Below, in pieces: positions 52,580 through 60,783 of a stretch of 64,000 bases of DNA. A program made the position numbers and the translations under genes. Each line of letters opens with the position of its first letter. The first letter of the stretch is position 1. Location: positions 62,001 to 126,000 of the forward strand of contig NZ_VULZ01000005.1 of the NCBI RefSeq assembly GCF_009696445.1, read 5' to 3'. Below the pieces are notes generated by a model. It worked only from the letters and a program-made list of their open reading frames with translations, made no database searches and had not been told where the DNA came from. This DNA is from Porcincola intestinalis (GTDB lineage Bacteria; Bacillota; Clostridia; Lachnospirales; Lachnospiraceae).

Positions 52580-54076
52580 ATGTTATCAAACATTCCGAAG
52601 ATCAAGGTTGGCATCGTCGCGGTTTCGCGCGACTGCTTCCCGGCACCGCTTGCTGTCAACAGAAGGAAGGCGCTCGTCGAGGCATATGAGAAGAAGTATG
52701 GCAAGGATGATATCTACGAATGTCCGGTCACCATTGTCGAGAGCGAAATCGATATGGTGAATGCGCTGGAGGATATCAAAAAAGCAGGCTGCAATGCGCT
52801 GTGTGTTTTCCTCGGGAACTTCGGACCGGAGATCTCCGAGACCCTTCTCGCAAAGCACTTTGACGGACCAAAGATGTTCTGCGCAGCAGCTGAGGAAAGC
52901 CAGAAGGATCTGATGGACGGACGCGGAGATGCATACTGCGGCATGCTGAACGCCAGCTATAATATCGCCCTTCGCAACATCAATGCTTATATCCCGGACT
53001 ATCCGGTCGGAGACGCAGAGGAATGCGCGGATATGATCCACGACTTCCTTCCGGTTGCAAGGGTCGCATATGGGCTGAGCAACCTGAAGATCATTTCCTT
53101 CGGACCGAGACCGTCGAATTTCCTGGCATGCAACGCACCGATCAAGCAGCTCTACAACCTGAATGTCGAGATCGAGGAAGAGTCCGAGCTGGATCTGTTT
53201 GAGGCCTATCAGAAGCACCAGGATGACAAGAGAATCCCGGAGACCATCGCGGACATGGCGAAGGAGATGGGATATGCAGAGGGCAAGGAGCCTGCGATGC
53301 TGAAGAAGCTGGCGGCTTACGAGCTGACTTTGCTTGACTGGGTCGAGGAGCACAAGGGATACAGAAAGTATGTCGCGCTGACCACCAAGTGCTGGCCGGC
53401 TTTCCAGGACATGTTCCAGTTCGTTCCATGCTATGTCAACAGCCGTCTCATGAGAAGGGGCATTCCGGTCTCCTGCGAGGTTGATATCTACGGAACCCTC
53501 TCTGAGTACATCGGTCTGTGCATCAGCGGAGATGAGACCACGCTGCTGGATATCAACAATTCCGTTCCGCATGATATGTATGACGAGTCCATCAAGGGCA
53601 AGTTCGATTATCAGTTCACCGACACCTTCATGGGCTTCCACTGCGGAAATACCTGCTCCAGCAAGCTGCTCAGCCCGCATCTGTCCTATCAGAGAATCAT
53701 GGCAAGAACTCATCCGCAGGACTGGTGCGACGGAACGATCGAGGGCGATATCAAGCCGGGCGAAATCACCTTCTACAGACTGCAGTCCACAGCAGACAAC
53801 AAGCTCCGCGCTTATGCGGCTGAGGGCGAGGTCCTTCCGGTTGCTACAAAGAGCTTTGGCAGCATCGGTGTCTTCGCCATCCATGAGATGGGACGTTTCT
53901 ACCGCTACTGGCTGATCGGAAAGAACTTCCCGCACCATGGCGCAGTGATGTTCGGACATTATGGAAAAGCGCTTTACGAGGCACTGAAGTATATTGGCGT
54001 GGATCCGGCGGAAATCGGCTACAATCATCCGGCGTCCCTGCCGTATGCTGATGAGAATCCGTTCATCCGCAGATGA
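52580..54076 (+). CDS. L-fucose/L-arabinose isomerase family protein
   Basis: Protein of 498 residues from ATG 52580, with AAGGAGG upstream; the open frame upstream of this is not conserved. Motifs: FLGNFGPEISETLLAKHF, TTKCWPAFQDMFQF, SCEVDIYGTLSEYIGLC, FMGFHCGNTCSSKLL and HEMGRFYRYW. The Glu/Asp/His residues in these segments fit the metal site of FucI/AraA-type aldose-ketose isomerases. The partner kinase is XylB and no xylose isomerase (XylA) is present, so the substrate may be xylose, D-arabinose or another aldopentose. A terminator follows. Confidence 0.85.
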   Translation: MLSNIPKIKVGIVAVSRDCFPAPLAVNRRKALVEAYEKKYGKDDIYECPVTIVESEIDMVNALEDIKKAGCNALCVFLGNFGPEISETLLAKHFDGPKMFCAAAEESQKDLMDGRGDAYCGMLNASYNIALRNINAYIPDYPVGDAEECADMIHDFLPVARVAYGLSNLKIISFGPRPSNFLACNAPIKQLYNLNVEIEEESELDLFEAYQKHQDDKRIPETIADMAKEMGYAEGKEPAMLKKLAAYELTLLDWVEEHKGYRKYVALTTKCWPAFQDMFQFVPCYVNSRLMRRGIPVSCEVDIYGTLSEYIGLCISGDETTLLDINNSVPHDMYDESIKGKFDYQFTDTFMGFHCGNTCSSKLLSPHLSYQRIMARTHPQDWCDGTIEGDIKPGEITFYRLQSTADNKLRAYAAEGEVLPVATKSFGSIGVFAIHEMGRFYRYWLIGKNFPHHGAVMFGHYGKALYEALKYIGVDPAEIGYNHPASLPYADENPFIRR

Positions 54077-54117
54077 TGAGGCGCCAAACTTGTTTGGAGA
54101 AGTGAATATGTGATAGA

Positions 54118-54158
54118 ATGGCGGGTGTGCTTCGAAGGTGTACATCCGCCATTTTTTT
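54118..54158 (+). terminator. Rho-independent terminator after the isomerase
   Basis: ATGGCGG (54118-54124) pairs with CCGCCAT (54146-54152), extended by GTGT/ACAT with a bulge, followed by seven T. Confidence 0.85.
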
Positions 54159-54221
54159 CACTGCTTGCAGGCTGCGCAGGAAGAATGGACGGAAGGATGT
54201 AGTTTCAGGGAGGAAAGAGAG

Positions 54222-55274
54222 ATGTCTGTAACACAGAGCAGGTTCGGAATGGACAAGGAGGGAAAGGCACTTTCCCTGTATACGATCAGGAATGGGAAGG
54301 GAACACAGGTTCAGGTGACAGATCTGGGTGCGACGATTGTATCCATTCTGTTTCAGGATAAGAATGAAACGATGCAGGATCTGGTTCTGGGCTATGACAG
54401 CCCGGAGGGCTACTACAAGGGCGGCTGTTATTTCGGTGCCTGCATCGGCCGGTCCGGAAACCGGATCGACAAGGCCCGTTTTGCACTGAACGGGCAGACC
54501 TATCAGCTGACCGTGAATGACAATCAGAATAATCTGCACTCAGGACCGGATGGCTTTGACAAAAGAACCTTTACATTAACAGGACAGACGGACAGCTCTG
54601 TTACACTCGCGGTCGAGGATGCGGATCTCAGACAGGGGTATCCGGGAAACTTCAAGGCTTCCGTTACCTACACACTGACAGAGGATGACAAACTTCTGCT
54701 TCAGTATCAGGCAGAAAGTGACAGGGATACGGTCTGCAATCTGACCAATCACACTTACTTCAATCTGGGCGGTCATGATTCTGGAAGCATTGAGGATACG
54801 GTTCTTCAGCTTGAAGCGAGAGCCTATACACCTGTCAGAGACCACGAGGCAATTCCGACAGGGGAGATTGCACCTGTAGCCGGGACACCCTTTGATTTCA
54901 CAGAGCCGAAGACAATCGGGCGTGATATCGCGGCTGACTGCGCTCAGCTGAAGTATGTCGGCGGGTACGACCATAATTTTGTCCTGCAGCGGGAACGTAC
55001 AGCCCGTGTGAAGTTTGCGGAAGCCTATCAGCCGAAGACCGGCATCTGCATGGAAGCTTTCACAGATCTTCCGGGATTCCAGTTCTACGTCGGCAATTTC
55101 ATTACGGATGGAGAAAAGGGAAAGAATGGCGCTGTCTATGGAAAACGATGCGGATTCTGCCTGGAAACACAGTATTTCCCGAATTCGATCAACCAGGACG
55201 GGTTCCTGAAACCGATTCTCCGGGCCGGAGAGACATTCCAGTCCACGACCTGCTATAAGTTCTCGGTTCGTTAA
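54222..55274 (+). CDS. galM: Aldose 1-epimerase (mutarotase)
   Basis: Protein of 350 residues from ATG 54222, preceded by GGGAGGAAAG. Motifs: VTDLGATIVSI, LGYDSPEGY, GRSGNRI, NNLHSGPDGFDKR with a catalytic His, NLTNHTYFNLGGH with the second His, and the C-terminal LETQYFPNSIN containing the catalytic Glu. It interconverts alpha and beta anomers of aldoses such as galactose, xylose or arabinose, and it fits between the isomerase and the sugar importer. Confidence 0.95.
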   Translation: MSVTQSRFGMDKEGKALSLYTIRNGKGTQVQVTDLGATIVSILFQDKNETMQDLVLGYDSPEGYYKGGCYFGACIGRSGNRIDKARFALNGQTYQLTVNDNQNNLHSGPDGFDKRTFTLTGQTDSSVTLAVEDADLRQGYPGNFKASVTYTLTEDDKLLLQYQAESDRDTVCNLTNHTYFNLGGHDSGSIEDTVLQLEARAYTPVRDHEAIPTGEIAPVAGTPFDFTEPKTIGRDIAADCAQLKYVGGYDHNFVLQRERTARVKFAEAYQPKTGICMEAFTDLPGFQFYVGNFITDGEKGKNGAVYGKRCGFCLETQYFPNSINQDGFLKPILRAGETFQSTTCYKFSVR

Positions 55275-55329
55275 GTTTGCAGACCGGTATAACAACCGGT
55301 TAACATTAGCATAATATTGCTGCTTAAAT

Positions 55330-55366
55330 CCCCTCTGGCAAGATTGTCCTGCCAGAGGGGATTTTT
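55330..55366 (+). terminator. Rho-independent terminator after galM
   Basis: CCCCTCTGGCA (55330-55340) pairs with TGCCAGAGGGG (55350-55360), loop AGATTGTCC, then ATTTTTT. Confidence 0.95.
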
Positions 55367-55414
55367 TGCCGGCATATGGGCAAAAATAGACTAAAAGTGA
55401 ACAATTAATTCTAT

Positions 55415-55442
55415 TTCTCAGTGAATATGACCATGATATAGT
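55415..55442 (+). promoter_or_regulatory. Probable promoter of the sugar importer operon
   Basis: TATAGT at 55437-55442 with a weak TTCTCA 16 bases upstream (55415-55420). A poor -35 box is what an activator-dependent promoter would show, and a YesN-type activator is encoded downstream. Confidence 0.45.
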
Positions 55443-55511
55443 AACGACAGTTACAGCCACGGTGCAATGTGGCAACAAATAAACCATTCATCTATCACGG
55501 AGGAAAATGAG

Positions 55512-56663
55512 ATGAAGAAGCAGTTAGCAGTCGCACTGTCAATCGCTACAGTCGTCGGAATGTTCGGATCGGTTTCTGCATTTGCAGGCGAGACCGAGGC
55601 AGCTACAGAGGGAGCATCCGGAGCAGGTAAGAAGATCGGTATCTCGATGCCGACGCAGTCCCTCGAGAGATGGAATCGTGACGGCTCCTATCTGGACGAG
55701 CAGTTCAAGAAGGCCGGATATGCGACAGAGGTTACCTATTCAGATAACGATTCCGGACGTCAGGTTTCCGATATTCAGAACATGATCGCTGACAAGGTTG
55801 ATCTTCTTGTCATCGCAGCAATCGATGGTGAGGCACTCAACACCGTTGTGGATGAAGCAGCAGACGCAAACATCCCGGTCATCGCTTATGATCGCCTGAT
55901 CAAGAACGATAACGATACCTACTACGTATCCTTCGATAACTACACCGTTGGTACACTCCAGGGTAAGTTCATCGTCGATACGCTGGATCTTGATAACGCG
56001 GGCGACAAGACCTACAACATGGAGATCACCGCCGGCGATCCGGCAGACAACAACGCAACCTTCTTCTATAAGGGCGCTATGGATGTCCTTCAGCCTTATC
56101 TGGACAAGGGAACACTGAAGGTTCCGTCCGGCCAGACCGATTTCGATTCTGTCGCAACGGCTCAGTGGGATACGCAGAAGGCTCTGTCCAGAATGCAGAA
56201 CATCCTCGGTTCCTACTATGCGGACGGAACACAGCTGGATGTGGCACTCTGCTCGAACGACTCCACCGCTCTTGGTGTGACACAGGCTATCCAGTCTGAC
56301 TATGCCGGAAAGAACTCTGTCCTGATCACCGGACAGGATGGTGATGAAGCAAACCTGAAGAACCTGATGGACGGACTTCAGACCATGACTGTCTACAAGG
56401 CAGTGGCAAACGAAGCAGTCGTCACACTTGATCTGGCTCAGGCAATCCTGAACGGTGAGACGGTTGATCAGTCCTGGATCGACGGCAGAAAGTTCGGATT
56501 TGACTGCACATTTGATGACAAGTCCTACACCGCAGTTGATAAGGTGATTCCGTCTCTGCTCCTTGTCCCGGATGTTGTCACGAAGGACAATGCTGTTGAG
56601 AAGCTTGTCGATACGGGCTACTATACACAGGATTCTGACGGATACCTTCATCCGGCACAGTAA
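55512..56663 (+). CDS. chvE: Sugar-binding protein of multiple-monosaccharide importer (ChvE-like)
   Basis: Protein of 383 residues from ATG 55512, with GGAGG upstream. A Sec signal peptide (MKKQLAVALSIATVVGMF, predicted cut after SAFA) lacks the lipobox cysteine usual for Gram-positive binding proteins. The mature part is a periplasmic-binding fold of the ChvE/XylF group: IGISMPTQSLERWNRDG, YSDNDSGRQVSDIQNMI, VIAYDRLI, MEITAGDPADNNA, ITGQDGDEANLK and MTVYKAVANEAV. The group binds xylose, arabinose, glucose and galactose. The ATPase and permease genes follow. Confidence 0.88.
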   Translation: MKKQLAVALSIATVVGMFGSVSAFAGETEAATEGASGAGKKIGISMPTQSLERWNRDGSYLDEQFKKAGYATEVTYSDNDSGRQVSDIQNMIADKVDLLVIAAIDGEALNTVVDEAADANIPVIAYDRLIKNDNDTYYVSFDNYTVGTLQGKFIVDTLDLDNAGDKTYNMEITAGDPADNNATFFYKGAMDVLQPYLDKGTLKVPSGQTDFDSVATAQWDTQKALSRMQNILGSYYADGTQLDVALCSNDSTALGVTQAIQSDYAGKNSVLITGQDGDEANLKNLMDGLQTMTVYKAVANEAVVTLDLAQAILNGETVDQSWIDGRKFGFDCTFDDKSYTAVDKVIPSLLLVPDVVTKDNAVEKLVDTGYYTQDSDGYLHPAQ

Positions 56664-56751
56664 TGAGAAACCTGCTGCAGATACTGCGGCTGAGACGGAG
56701 CGCAGCAGACAGCGCATAATGCCTGCAAACAGCACAACAAGCTGAAACAGG

Positions 56752-56778
56752 ATGGGCGGGATGATTCATCCCGCCCAT
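56752..56778 (+). other. 11-base-pair hairpin between the binding-protein and ATPase genes
   Basis: ATGGGCGGGAT (56752-56762), loop GATTC, ATCCCGCCCAT (56768-56778), followed by only TT. It probably ends or stabilises part of the transcripts so that the binding protein is made in excess. A second, weaker hairpin (TGTCCGGC/GCCGGACA) lies at ~56826-56874 in the same 284-base gap. Confidence 0.7.
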
Positions 56779-56947
56779 TTCAGGTAAAACATTTATGCCA
56801 TGAATCATGGCATCCCATATGAAACCTGTCCGGCAGAGCATATACGGTATGTGCCGGCCGGACAACCACCTGCCTGAAGCAGAATTTCCCTGCGCATCGC
56901 GCAGCGGGCTGACCTGAGGCAGACTGCTGGGAAGGAGGATCCTCAGA

Positions 56948-58486
56948 TTGGCGGAAGACAACATCCTTGTGATGGAGCACATCACAAAAGAGTTTCCAGG
57001 CGTGAAAGCACTGGACGACGTAAATCTGGAAGTCAGACGGGGAGAGATTCATGCACTGATCGGTGAGAACGGAGCAGGAAAGTCTACCCTGATGAACGTC
57101 CTGAGTGGACAGTACCCTTACGGTTCTTATACAGGAAAAGTCATCTACGAAGGAAAAGAGTGCCATTACAAAAGATTGTCTGACAGTGAGAAGGACGGTA
57201 TTGTCGTCATTCACCAGGAACTGGCACTGATCCCGATGCTGTCCATCGGCGAGAATATGTTCCTGGGCAACGAAATCAAGAACAAATACGGTGTCATTGA
57301 CTGGGATAAAACCTACAGTGAAGCCGAGAGACATATGAAGATGGTCGGGCTCAAGGAGTCTGCCCAGACCCTGATCAAGGATATCGGAACAGGCAAGCAG
57401 CAGCTGGTCGAAATCGCGAAGGCCTTCTCCAAGAAAGTCAAGCTGCTTGTCCTCGATGAGCCGACATCCTCCCTGAATGATGAGGATGCGAGGATGCTGC
57501 TGGACCTTCTGAAGGAGTTCAAGAAGAACGGGCTGACCTCCATCATCATCACGCACAAGCTGAACGAAATCGAGTATGTGGCGGACCGCTGCACGATCCT
57601 GCGAGACGGTTCGACAATCGAGACACTGGAGAAGGGTGTCGACGATATGTCAGAGGCCAGGATCATCAAGGGGATGGTCGGCCGCGCGATGGACGACCGC
57701 TACCCGGAGAGAGAACACCATGTTTCAAAGGAAGTCGCGCTGGAAGTGAAGAACTGGACCGTTCACCATCCGCTCTATCCGGAGAAAATCGTGGATGACA
57801 ACATCTCCTTCCATGTCAACAAGGGCGAGATCGTCGGGTTCTCCGGTCTGCAGGGTGCCGGCCGTACAGAGCTGATGATGTCGATCTTCGGAAAGAGCTA
57901 TGGAACCGGAATCAAGGGTGAGCTTTTCATAGGCGGGAAGAAGGTGACGCTGAATAATACCGAGCAGGCTATTCACCATGGTCTGGCATATGTCACTGAG
58001 GACAGAAAGACCAACGGACTGATCCTCAAGGAGTCGATCCGTTTCAACACGACACTGGCGGCGCTGCACAAGGTCTGCAATCATGGCATCATCGATGTGG
58101 ACAGGGAAGTCCATGAGGCGGAGGTCATGAAAGATGAGATGGGCACCAAGACTCCGTCTGTCGAGCAGAAGGTCGGCAATCTTTCCGGCGGAAACCAGCA
58201 GAAAGCTCTCCTTGGAAAGTGGATGTTTGCCGAACCGGACGTCCTCATTCTCGATGAGCCGACGAGAGGAATTGATGTCGGGGCAAAATATGATATTTAC
58301 TGTCTGATGAATGATATGGTCAGCAAGGGCAAGGCCGTTATCATGGTATCGTCCGAGATGCCGGAGCTACTGGGCATGTGCGATCGCATCTATGTCCTCT
58401 CCGAGGGAAAGATGGCCGGCGAGCTGACTGCGGAGGAAGCAACACAGGAGCGCATCATGCAGTGCATCATGGATGTCAACAAGTGA
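56948..58486 (+). CDS. gguA: Sugar ABC transporter ATPase (GguA/MmsA-like)
   Basis: Protein of 512 residues from TTG 56948, with AAGGAGG ten bases upstream. Two ATPase halves: the first with Walker A GENGAGKST, KQQLVEIAKAF and Walker B LLVLDEPTSSL; the second with GLQGAGRTEL in place of a full Walker A, NLSGGNQQKALLGKWM and LILDEPTRGIDVGAKY. This is the normal layout of monosaccharide importer ATPases, where only the first site is fully catalytic. The sequence resembles the multiple-monosaccharide group and not RbsA or AraG. Confidence 0.93.
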   Translation: MAEDNILVMEHITKEFPGVKALDDVNLEVRRGEIHALIGENGAGKSTLMNVLSGQYPYGSYTGKVIYEGKECHYKRLSDSEKDGIVVIHQELALIPMLSIGENMFLGNEIKNKYGVIDWDKTYSEAERHMKMVGLKESAQTLIKDIGTGKQQLVEIAKAFSKKVKLLVLDEPTSSLNDEDARMLLDLLKEFKKNGLTSIIITHKLNEIEYVADRCTILRDGSTIETLEKGVDDMSEARIIKGMVGRAMDDRYPEREHHVSKEVALEVKNWTVHHPLYPEKIVDDNISFHVNKGEIVGFSGLQGAGRTELMMSIFGKSYGTGIKGELFIGGKKVTLNNTEQAIHHGLAYVTEDRKTNGLILKESIRFNTTLAALHKVCNHGIIDVDREVHEAEVMKDEMGTKTPSVEQKVGNLSGGNQQKALLGKWMFAEPDVLILDEPTRGIDVGAKYDIYCLMNDMVSKGKAVIMVSSEMPELLGMCDRIYVLSEGKMAGELTAEEATQERIMQCIMDVNK

Positions 58487-58508
58487 GAAGGGAAGGAGCT
58501 TTTAAGCG

Positions 58509-59636
58509 ATGAAAGTGAGAGATTTCTTTAAAAAATATACCATGGTCATTGCCCTGGTTGTTGTCTTCGCATTGTTTTCCTGGCTGACGGGCGGAAGGCT
58601 CCTGCAGCCGCAGAATATGTCAAACCTGATGCTTCAGAACGGTTACGTTCTGGTGATGGCCTGTGGTATGCTGCTCTGCATCCTGACAGGCGGTAACATC
58701 GATCTGTCCGTCGGTTCTGTCATCTGCCTGGTCGGCGGATTTGCAGCGACGATGCTTGGCAAGGGCTGGGGGACAGCCGTGACCATCATCGTCAGTCTGA
58801 TCATGGGACTTCTGATCGGCATGTGGAACGGGTTCTGGATCGGCTACATGCATATCCCGCCATTCATCACAACGCTGGGCGGCATGTTTATGTTCCGTGG
58901 CTTTGGCCGTGTCATCCTGGACAACAAGACGGTTGCCATTTCCAACAAGAGCTTCCTGAATGTCTTCACTTCCTATGTGCCGGGACAGATGACAGCAGTG
59001 ATTGTTGGTGTTATCATTGCAGTTGTTGTTGTGATTAATACAGTACGCTCCCGTGCGAGCAAGGCAAAGAAGGGATACCGCCAGAACAGTATTGCCTCCG
59101 ACTATATCAAGGCGTTTGTCATTGCAGCACTGATAATCTGGTACAGCTTCAAGCTGAAGGCCTACAAGGGCATCCCGGTCATGCTGATCTGGGTTCTGGC
59201 GATCTGCCTGATCTATGCGTTCATCACATCCAAAACCGCATTTGGCCGTTACTTTTATGCAGTCGGCGGCAATGAGAAGGCGACGCAGCTGTCCGGAATC
59301 GACACCAAGAAGGTTTACTTTATCGCTTATGCGAACATGGGACTCCTTGCAGGACTTGCAGGCCTCCTGGTTGCAGCCCGTGTCGGTTCTGTGAATGGTT
59401 CAACCGGAAACTCCTTTGAGATGGATGCCATCGGTTCCTGCTTCATCGGCGGCGCTTCCGCATATGGCGGATCCGGAACGGTTGGCGGAGCCATGATCGG
59501 TGCACTCCTGCTTGGAACCATCAACATGGGCATGTCGATCATGGGAATCGGTGATTCCTGGCAGTATGTTGTAAAAGGCGCGGTGCTTCTGGCAGCTGTC
59601 ATCTTTGATGTCATCTCAACAGAGGGACAGTCCTGA
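58509..59636 (+). CDS. gguB: Sugar ABC transporter permease (GguB/MmsB-like)
   Basis: Protein of 375 residues from ATG 58509, with GGAAGGAGC upstream. About ten membrane helices; family motifs LTGGNIDLSVGS, FITTLGGMFMFRG, RYFYAVGGNEKATQLSGID and a Gly/Ala-rich C-terminal part (GSCFIGGASAYGGSGTVGGA). A charged loop (~177-195) in the middle is typical of the longer GguB/XylH-like permeases. It forms the channel for the ChvE-like binding protein. Confidence 0.94.
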   Translation: MKVRDFFKKYTMVIALVVVFALFSWLTGGRLLQPQNMSNLMLQNGYVLVMACGMLLCILTGGNIDLSVGSVICLVGGFAATMLGKGWGTAVTIIVSLIMGLLIGMWNGFWIGYMHIPPFITTLGGMFMFRGFGRVILDNKTVAISNKSFLNVFTSYVPGQMTAVIVGVIIAVVVVINTVRSRASKAKKGYRQNSIASDYIKAFVIAALIIWYSFKLKAYKGIPVMLIWVLAICLIYAFITSKTAFGRYFYAVGGNEKATQLSGIDTKKVYFIAYANMGLLAGLAGLLVAARVGSVNGSTGNSFEMDAIGSCFIGGASAYGGSGTVGGAMIGALLLGTINMGMSIMGIGDSWQYVVKGAVLLAAVIFDVISTEGQS

Positions 59637-59661
59637 CCGGAAACAGATCATGATTTGTTGA

Positions 59662-59700
59662 GCGGGGGTGCCTGCATGAGCGGGCACTCCCGCCTTGTTT
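59662..59700 (+). terminator. Terminator-like hairpin after the permease gene
   Basis: GCGGGGGTGCC at 59663 pairs with GGGCACTCCCGC (59682-59693) with one mismatch, followed by TTGTTT. The short T-rich tail suggests partial termination, which would lower expression of the sensor genes behind the importer. Confidence 0.65.
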
Positions 59701-59748
59701 ATGAAGGAAAAGGCAGGGACGGAAGGAAAAGGCAGGAAGAAGCAGAAA

Positions 59749-60783
59749 ATGATGAAAAAGGTGACAGTGGCCGTTGTGTCATGCCTGTCGGTGATCGGGC
59801 TGATCCTTCTTGGCACATATATCTACTACCAGAATCATGTCAACCAGATCATCGGGCAGCCCCGGGACGATACTGTCTACAAACGCCATTATCTGTTCAT
59901 ATCCTCCGATACTTCTGACATATGGCAGGATGTATTTCGCGCTGCTTCAGAGGCAGCCGGAGAGAGCGGTGCCTATCTGGAATGGTGTGGACAGGAGACA
60001 TCTGCCCGCTACAGCGATGAGGAAGGAATTGAGATTGGTGTCGCAGAGAAGGTCGATGGAATTCTTCTGTATGAAAGCACCGAAAAAGATCTGAAGGATG
60101 CCGTCAGCGATGCCCAGAGCAGGGGGATTCCGGTCGTGACCCTGCTTCGTGACATCGAGGACTCTCCAAGAATCAGCTATGTCGGATTCTCGAACTATGA
60201 GCGGGGAAGATTATATGGGGATCAGCTGGTTTCTCTCCTTCACAAGGGGGAGAATAAGGTGTGCGTCCTGACAGACAACGGAGATTCGGAGGGGGAACTG
60301 AATCTGCTCTACTCGCAGATGACCCAGGCCGTGAAAGAAAAAGGAGCGGACGGAAGTACGATTTCTCTCAGCGCAGTGCTGGCCGACAGCGGCGAGGATT
60401 TTGATGCCGAGGAGACAATCCGAAATCTTCTGATGGGTGACAGTGTTCCGGATATTCTGATCTGTGAGACGTCCGTCCAGACAGACTGTGCGATCCAGAC
60501 AATCATCGACAACAATCTGGTCGACCGTGTGCAGGTAATCGGCTACTATACGGCCGACATGACACTCTCCGCCATTCAGCGGGAACTCATTCCCGCTGCG
60601 CTGACCATCGATACGGATTCACTTGGACACAGTGCCGTCGCAGCACTGAATGAGTATCTGGACACCGGACATGTCAGTGATTATTACAATATCAGCCTGC
60701 AGACCGTGAACGCGAAGAACGTCTATCAGTATCTTCGCATGAAAAACCTGTCGAAGGATAGGTCAGGAGGTGAGGACGGATGA
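59749..60783 (+). CDS. Membrane-anchored sugar-binding sensor protein (XylFII-like)
   Basis: Protein of ~344 residues from ATG 59749 (AGGAAG upstream); an ATG at 59701 directly follows the terminator-like hairpin and lacks a site. One membrane helix at the N-terminus (VTVAVVSCLSVIGLILLGTYIYY) is not a cleavable signal, and an extracellular periplasmic-binding fold follows (HYLFISSDTSDIWQ, VDGILLYEST, RGIPVVTLLRD, YVGFSNYERGRLYGDQL, DILICETSVQT, ALTIDTDSLGHSAVAAL). It overlaps the kinase gene by four bases. In Clostridium beijerinckii a similar anchored protein, XylFII, binds xylose and activates its LytS-type kinase; the same role is inferred here. Confidence 0.8.
   Translation: MMKKVTVAVVSCLSVIGLILLGTYIYYQNHVNQIIGQPRDDTVYKRHYLFISSDTSDIWQDVFRAASEAAGESGAYLEWCGQETSARYSDEEGIEIGVAEKVDGILLYESTEKDLKDAVSDAQSRGIPVVTLLRDIEDSPRISYVGFSNYERGRLYGDQLVSLLHKGENKVCVLTDNGDSEGELNLLYSQMTQAVKEKGADGSTISLSAVLADSGEDFDAEETIRNLLMGDSVPDILICETSVQTDCAIQTIIDNNLVDRVQVIGYYTADMTLSAIQRELIPAALTIDTDSLGHSAVAALNEYLDTGHVSDYYNISLQTVNAKNVYQYLRMKNLSKDRSGGEDG

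Noticed and set aside
52586-54145. Long - strand open frame (519 codons) opposite the isomerase gene
   Set aside because: Antisense to a well-conserved enzyme; no motif or ribosome site. The same reasoning applies to the frames opposite wecE (12926-13939) and the radical SAM gene (47625-48959).
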